From Acidobacteriaceae bacterium (GTDB lineage: Bacteria > Acidobacteriota > Terriglobia > Terriglobales > Acidobacteriaceae): DNA of 17,282 bases. The notes under the pieces were generated by a model that had not been told where the DNA came from, searched no databases, and was given only the letters and a program-made list of their open reading frames with translations. Positions 14,826-17,282 of the stretch are shown here, in pieces; position 1 is the stretch's first letter; each line of letters opens with the position of its first letter. The DNA lies in the NCBI GenBank assembly GCA_003154055.1, contig PMCH01000077.1:20438-37719 (forward strand). Direction: 5' to 3'. Made by a program: the position numbers and the translations under genes.

Positions 14826-14918
14826 CAGGCTCTGGGTTTCAGGTTTTCCGGTTCTCGAACCAGGGTGCTCGCTATTCAGAAAAACTCCCAGAACGGAAAG
14901 CCTAGAGCCGAAAGCCTG
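14826..14918. repeat. Imperfect long inverted repeat in the cutA / phosphohexomutase gap
   Basis: The left arm at 14826-14855 and the right arm at 14890-14918 match as inverted copies at about 23 of 30 positions by hand alignment, with one gap and 34 bp between. Most mismatches are C/T, so several become G-U pairs in RNA. The right arm is built of three 7-bp units (AAAGCCT, AGAGCCG, AAAGCCT at 14897-14917). It ends just upstream of the GAGG Shine-Dalgarno of the next gene. Confidence 0.55.
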
Positions 14919-14931
14919 TTCGAGGCAAGCG

Positions 14932-16332
14932 ATGGCGACGCAAATCAAGTTTGGCACCTCCGGTTGGCGCGCGGTGATGGCGGAAGAATTCACTTTTGCC
15001 AATGTTCGCCGCGCCGTTCATGGAATCGCACGCTATGTGGTAGCGCAAAGGTCGAAGGCACCCAAGGTCATCGTGGGCCGCGACCCGCGCTTTCTGGGGG
15101 AGACGTTCTGCGCGATGGCCGCCGAGATACTGGCGAGCTATGGGATCGTACCCCTGGTCATCTCTGAAGCCGCGCCCACGCCGGCGATTTCTTACGCCGT
15201 GACCCAGTCGAACGCTGACGGCGCAATCAATTTCACGGCTTCCCATAATCCGCCGGAATATAACGGCATCAAGTTCTCGACTTCGGACGGCGCGCCCGCG
15301 TTGCCAGAAGCAACGAAGAGGATCGAATCAGAAATTGCGGCGTATGACGCGAATCCGGAAACGCCGAAGGGCAAGGCGGAGGCGCAATCCATCGACCCGC
15401 GGCGCATGTATCTCTCACGCCTGCGCGAAATCGTGGACCTCGACGTCATCAAGGGGGCGGGGGTGAAGGTTGCTTTCGATCCGATGTGGGGCGCCGCCCG
15501 TGGATATTCCGACGCGCTGCTCCGCGAAGCCGGCATAACGGTCGCGACTGTCCACGACTACCGCGATGTTCTCTTCGGCGGACATGCCCCCGAGCCCGAC
15601 GATCACTTGCTCGAAGATCTGCGCCAGAAGATGCGGGAAACTGGCGCGCACATCGGCATCGCGACCGACGGCGACGCGGACCGCTTCGGCATTGTCGACG
15701 AGGATGGCACGTTCCTCCAGCCGAACTACATTATTGCGCTGCTCTTTGATTATCTGGTGGAGAGCCGGGGGTGGAAGAACGGGGTCGGCAAGTCGGTAGC
15801 CACCACCAACCTGATCAATGCGCTGGCCGACAAACACAAGATCGAGTTGTACGAGACGCCGGTTGGATTCAAGTACATCGGCGAACTGATCAAGCAGGAC
15901 AAGATTCTGATTGGCGGAGAGGAGAGCGCCGGGCTCTCGATTCGCCGCCATGTTCCTGAAAAAGACGGAGTGCTGGCCGGGTTGCTGTGTTGCGAGATGG
16001 TGGCCCGCCGCGGCGCCTCTTTGGGTAAGCAGTTGGAAGGCATATTTGCCAAAGTTGGTTCCTACTACCCCCTTCGCGAGAACTTCCACTTGACGCCGGA
16101 AGTGAAGGAGAAGTTTACTAAGAAGTTACGTGTTGATCCGTCCGAGTTTGTTGGCAATAAAGTTGCCCAGGTCGTGCGGACGGACGGGCTCAAACTCGTC
16201 CTGGAGGACGGGTCGTGGGCTTGTTACCGGCTTTCCGGTACCGAGCCGGTGGTGCGCGTGTACACGGAAGCGCGCACAAGGGAAGGACTCGATAAACTGA
16301 GCTTGGCAGCCAAGGCATGGATCTTCGATTAG
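14932..16332 (+). CDS. Alpha-D-phosphohexomutase (phosphoglucomutase/phosphomannomutase family)
   Basis: This family interconverts hexose 1- and 6-phosphates in the cytoplasm through a phosphoserine, feeding nucleotide-sugar synthesis for the envelope. The 466-residue protein has all four landmarks: catalytic S104 in TASHNPPEYNG, the metal loop D246-G-D248-A-D250 in ATDGDADRFG, the sugar loop GGEESAG at 328-334, and the phosphate loop RLSGTEP at 433-439. The N-terminus KFGTSGWRAVMAEEFT is also diagnostic. Whether it prefers glucose, mannose or glucosamine phosphate cannot be read off; the GGEESAG loop is commonly seen in glucose/mannose-type enzymes, whereas GlmM has a different loop. ATG 14932 has GAGG with a 6-nt spacer. 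The FtsB-like gene follows immediately, probably on the same transcript. Confidence 0.95.
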   Translation: MATQIKFGTSGWRAVMAEEFTFANVRRAVHGIARYVVAQRSKAPKVIVGRDPRFLGETFCAMAAEILASYGIVPLVISEAAPTPAISYAVTQSNADGAINFTASHNPPEYNGIKFSTSDGAPALPEATKRIESEIAAYDANPETPKGKAEAQSIDPRRMYLSRLREIVDLDVIKGAGVKVAFDPMWGAARGYSDALLREAGITVATVHDYRDVLFGGHAPEPDDHLLEDLRQKMRETGAHIGIATDGDADRFGIVDEDGTFLQPNYIIALLFDYLVESRGWKNGVGKSVATTNLINALADKHKIELYETPVGFKYIGELIKQDKILIGGEESAGLSIRRHVPEKDGVLAGLLCCEMVARRGASLGKQLEGIFAKVGSYYPLRENFHLTPEVKEKFTKKLRVDPSEFVGNKVAQVVRTDGLKLVLEDGSWACYRLSGTEPVVRVYTEARTREGLDKLSLAAKAWIFD

Positions 16333-16376
16333 GGCCATCGTCGAGAGCACGGATTTTCCCGCGACCGGAGGAAGGC

Positions 16377-16787
16377 TTGCGCGCGGTGATGGAGCAGGGT
16401 CCCAAAGCGGAGGCCCTGGCAGCGCAGTGTGTTGAGCGGACGCGACCTGTCTGGACGTGGCTGGCGGCCGAGTGGCGCCGGTTGGGGACGGTGGCGGCCG
16501 TGTTTCTGACCTTGGGAATTCTTTTGCATGCGATGTTCGGAGCCAATGGCATGGTGGTGTATCGCCAGAAGCGCGCTGAGATGAAATCGCTGGAGCAGGA
16601 TGTGAACCGAGTGCAGAAAGAGAACGATGAGTACCTGGAGAGAATCAAAGGGTTGAAGTCCAACCCCAGCGCCATTGAGAAGGAAGCTCGCGAACAACTG
16701 CACTATACGCGGCCCGGCGAACATGTGTACGTCTTTCCAGACCCGCCGCAGAAGCCAGCGACCGGCAGGGCAAGAAACGGGAAGTAG
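16377..16787 (+). CDS. FtsB/DivIC-like septum formation initiator protein
   Basis: FtsB/DivIC proteins are small single-pass proteins of the division complex, linking early and late divisome parts through a periplasmic coiled coil. From TTG 16377 the product has 136 residues: a short N-terminal region, a transmembrane helix at about 36-54 (LGTVAAVFLTLGILLHAMFG), a coiled coil at about 61-96 (KRAEMKSLEQDVNRVQKENDEYLERIKGL), and the family's end motif AIEKEAREQLHYTRPGEHVYVF at 99-120, split here by Asn-Pro-Ser just before it. A GGAGG lies 5 nt before the TTG, which is why I chose it. ATG 16317, overlapping the upstream gene by 16 nt, and ATG 16389 are alternatives in the same frame. The phosphohexomutase neighbour gives an envelope context. 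Confidence 0.88.
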   Translation: MRAVMEQGPKAEALAAQCVERTRPVWTWLAAEWRRLGTVAAVFLTLGILLHAMFGANGMVVYRQKRAEMKSLEQDVNRVQKENDEYLERIKGLKSNPSAIEKEAREQLHYTRPGEHVYVFPDPPQKPATGRARNGK

Positions 16788-16920
16788 GGTTTGGGCAGTC
16801 GGCGCGCAGATCGGCACTAATGATCGTGGTGTGCCAGGGTGAGGGCGTGCCGCGTCCCGCGAACCTGTGATAGAGTTCACGGTAGCATCACGTGTGGGAA
16901 CCAATCTTAAGGAGGATGGA

Positions 16921-17244
16921 ATGCGGAAGTTTCTCTGCACAATTTTTGCTCTGTCGTTGGTCTTTGCGTTGGCAACGCCGGTGTTTGCAGCCGACGCGAC
17001 CACTGTGAATGGCTGGATCAGCGATTCCAAGTGCGGCGTCAAGGGCGCCAACGCTGGCGCTGCCGAGTGCACCAAGAAGTGCATCAAGGAAGGCGCCAGT
17101 ATGGTCGTCGTCACCGATGGGGACCAGAAGATCCTCACCGTCAAGAATCCCGAAGCGCTTGCGGGGCATGAAGGCCATCACGTGGCAGTAACCGGACACG
17201 TCGAAGGCGACACGATTCACGTAGAAAGTGCGAAGATGCTGTAG
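16921..17244 (+). CDS. Small secreted GWISDxxC protein, acidobacterial type
   Basis: ATG 16921 follows GGAGG at 16911-16915 with a 5-nt spacer and gives 107 residues. The frame is open further upstream to 16867, but the Shine-Dalgarno and signal peptide fix this start. MRKFLCTIFALSLVFALATPVFA is a clean Sec signal peptide cut at VFA/AD. The mature part of about 84 residues has NGWISDSKCG, then CTKKC (C38, C50, C54), a strand-rich middle (MVVVTDGDQKILTV), and GHEGHHVAVTGHVEGDTIHVESAKML, which looks like a small OB-like beta barrel. I recall similar proteins in acidobacterial genomes, sometimes labelled with a DUF number (possibly DUF5818), but no function. The three Cys and the His cluster could bind a metal; this is inference. 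Confidence 0.88.
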   Translation: MRKFLCTIFALSLVFALATPVFAADATTVNGWISDSKCGVKGANAGAAECTKKCIKEGASMVVVTDGDQKILTVKNPEALAGHEGHHVAVTGHVEGDTIHVESAKML

Positions 17245-17247
17245 GAG

Positions 17248-17263
17248 TTCGGTCGAGACCGAA
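17248..17263. other. Perfect palindrome after the last gene
   Basis: TTCGGTCGAGACCGAA is a 16-bp sequence that folds into a 6-7-bp stem, starting 3 nt after the stop codon. No T-run follows within the window, so it is not a standard intrinsic terminator. It could be a protein site or an RNA 3'-end stabiliser. Confidence 0.35.
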
Positions 17264-17282
17264 ACAAGAAGGGCGGCCTGAT

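Noticed and set aside
14851..14862. GGTTCTCGAACC resembling a tRNA T-arm
   Set aside because: It lacks the TTCRA loop pattern, an acceptor stem and an anticodon arm; it is part of the inverted-repeat region.
15415..16089. A 224-codon open frame on the minus strand
   Set aside because: It is antisense to the phosphohexomutase gene with no recognisable domain.

Overview
The window looks like chromosome from a GC-rich member of the Acidobacteriota (Terriglobia-type). The main reasons are two adjacent secreted proteins of the acidobacterial VWFA-related type, a small secreted GWISDxxC protein of a kind I associate with this phylum, a TonB-dependent receptor with an N-terminal carboxypeptidase-regulatory-like domain, and a DUF1015 gene. 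This is an inference from protein content; there is no rRNA, tRNA, mobile element or CRISPR array in the window.

Layout. 1-3566 (minus) carries, in transcription order, a small zinc-ribbon protein, RNase PH (rph) and a TonB-dependent receptor that runs off the left edge. 3726-4280 (plus) is a Nudix hydrolase with an unusual Nudix box and a perfect inverted repeat over its start region. 4400-6450 (minus) is a translationally coupled pair: a secreted N-acetylmuramoyl-L-alanine amidase and a membrane-anchored GerMN protein. 6533-7840 (minus) is a DUF1015 protein, probably read from a near-leaderless transcript. 8094-10182 (plus) holds the two overlapping VWA genes. 10258-13709 (plus) looks like one operon: an MccA-like cystathionine beta-synthase/cysteine synthase, an unknown lower-GC gene, a cystathionine gamma-lyase/synthase and a SAM methyltransferase. 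13843-14370 (plus) encodes a secreted protein made almost entirely of Asp/Arg/Lys heptads and is followed by a strong intrinsic terminator. 14501-14818 (minus) is cutA. 14932-16787 (plus) is a phosphohexomutase followed by an FtsB/DivIC-like division protein. 16921-17244 (plus) is the small secreted GWISD protein.

How the genes fit together. Most of the window is housekeeping with an envelope theme: peptidoglycan hydrolysis (amidase and GerMN), sugar-phosphate supply (phosphohexomutase), division (FtsB-like), outer-membrane uptake (TonB receptor) and several exported proteins. The sulfur operon has the two enzymes needed to convert homocysteine to cysteine by reverse transsulfuration. The amidase/GerMN ... 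rph arrangement recalls the gerM-rph neighbourhood of Bacillus, here split by a Nudix gene and a zinc-ribbon gene.

The least ordinary items are the heptad-repeat protein, the CCCxCxC cluster just before the TonB box of the receptor, the unknown gene inside the transsulfuration operon, and the imperfect inverted repeat between cutA and the phosphohexomutase gene. I found no clearly new multi-gene system.
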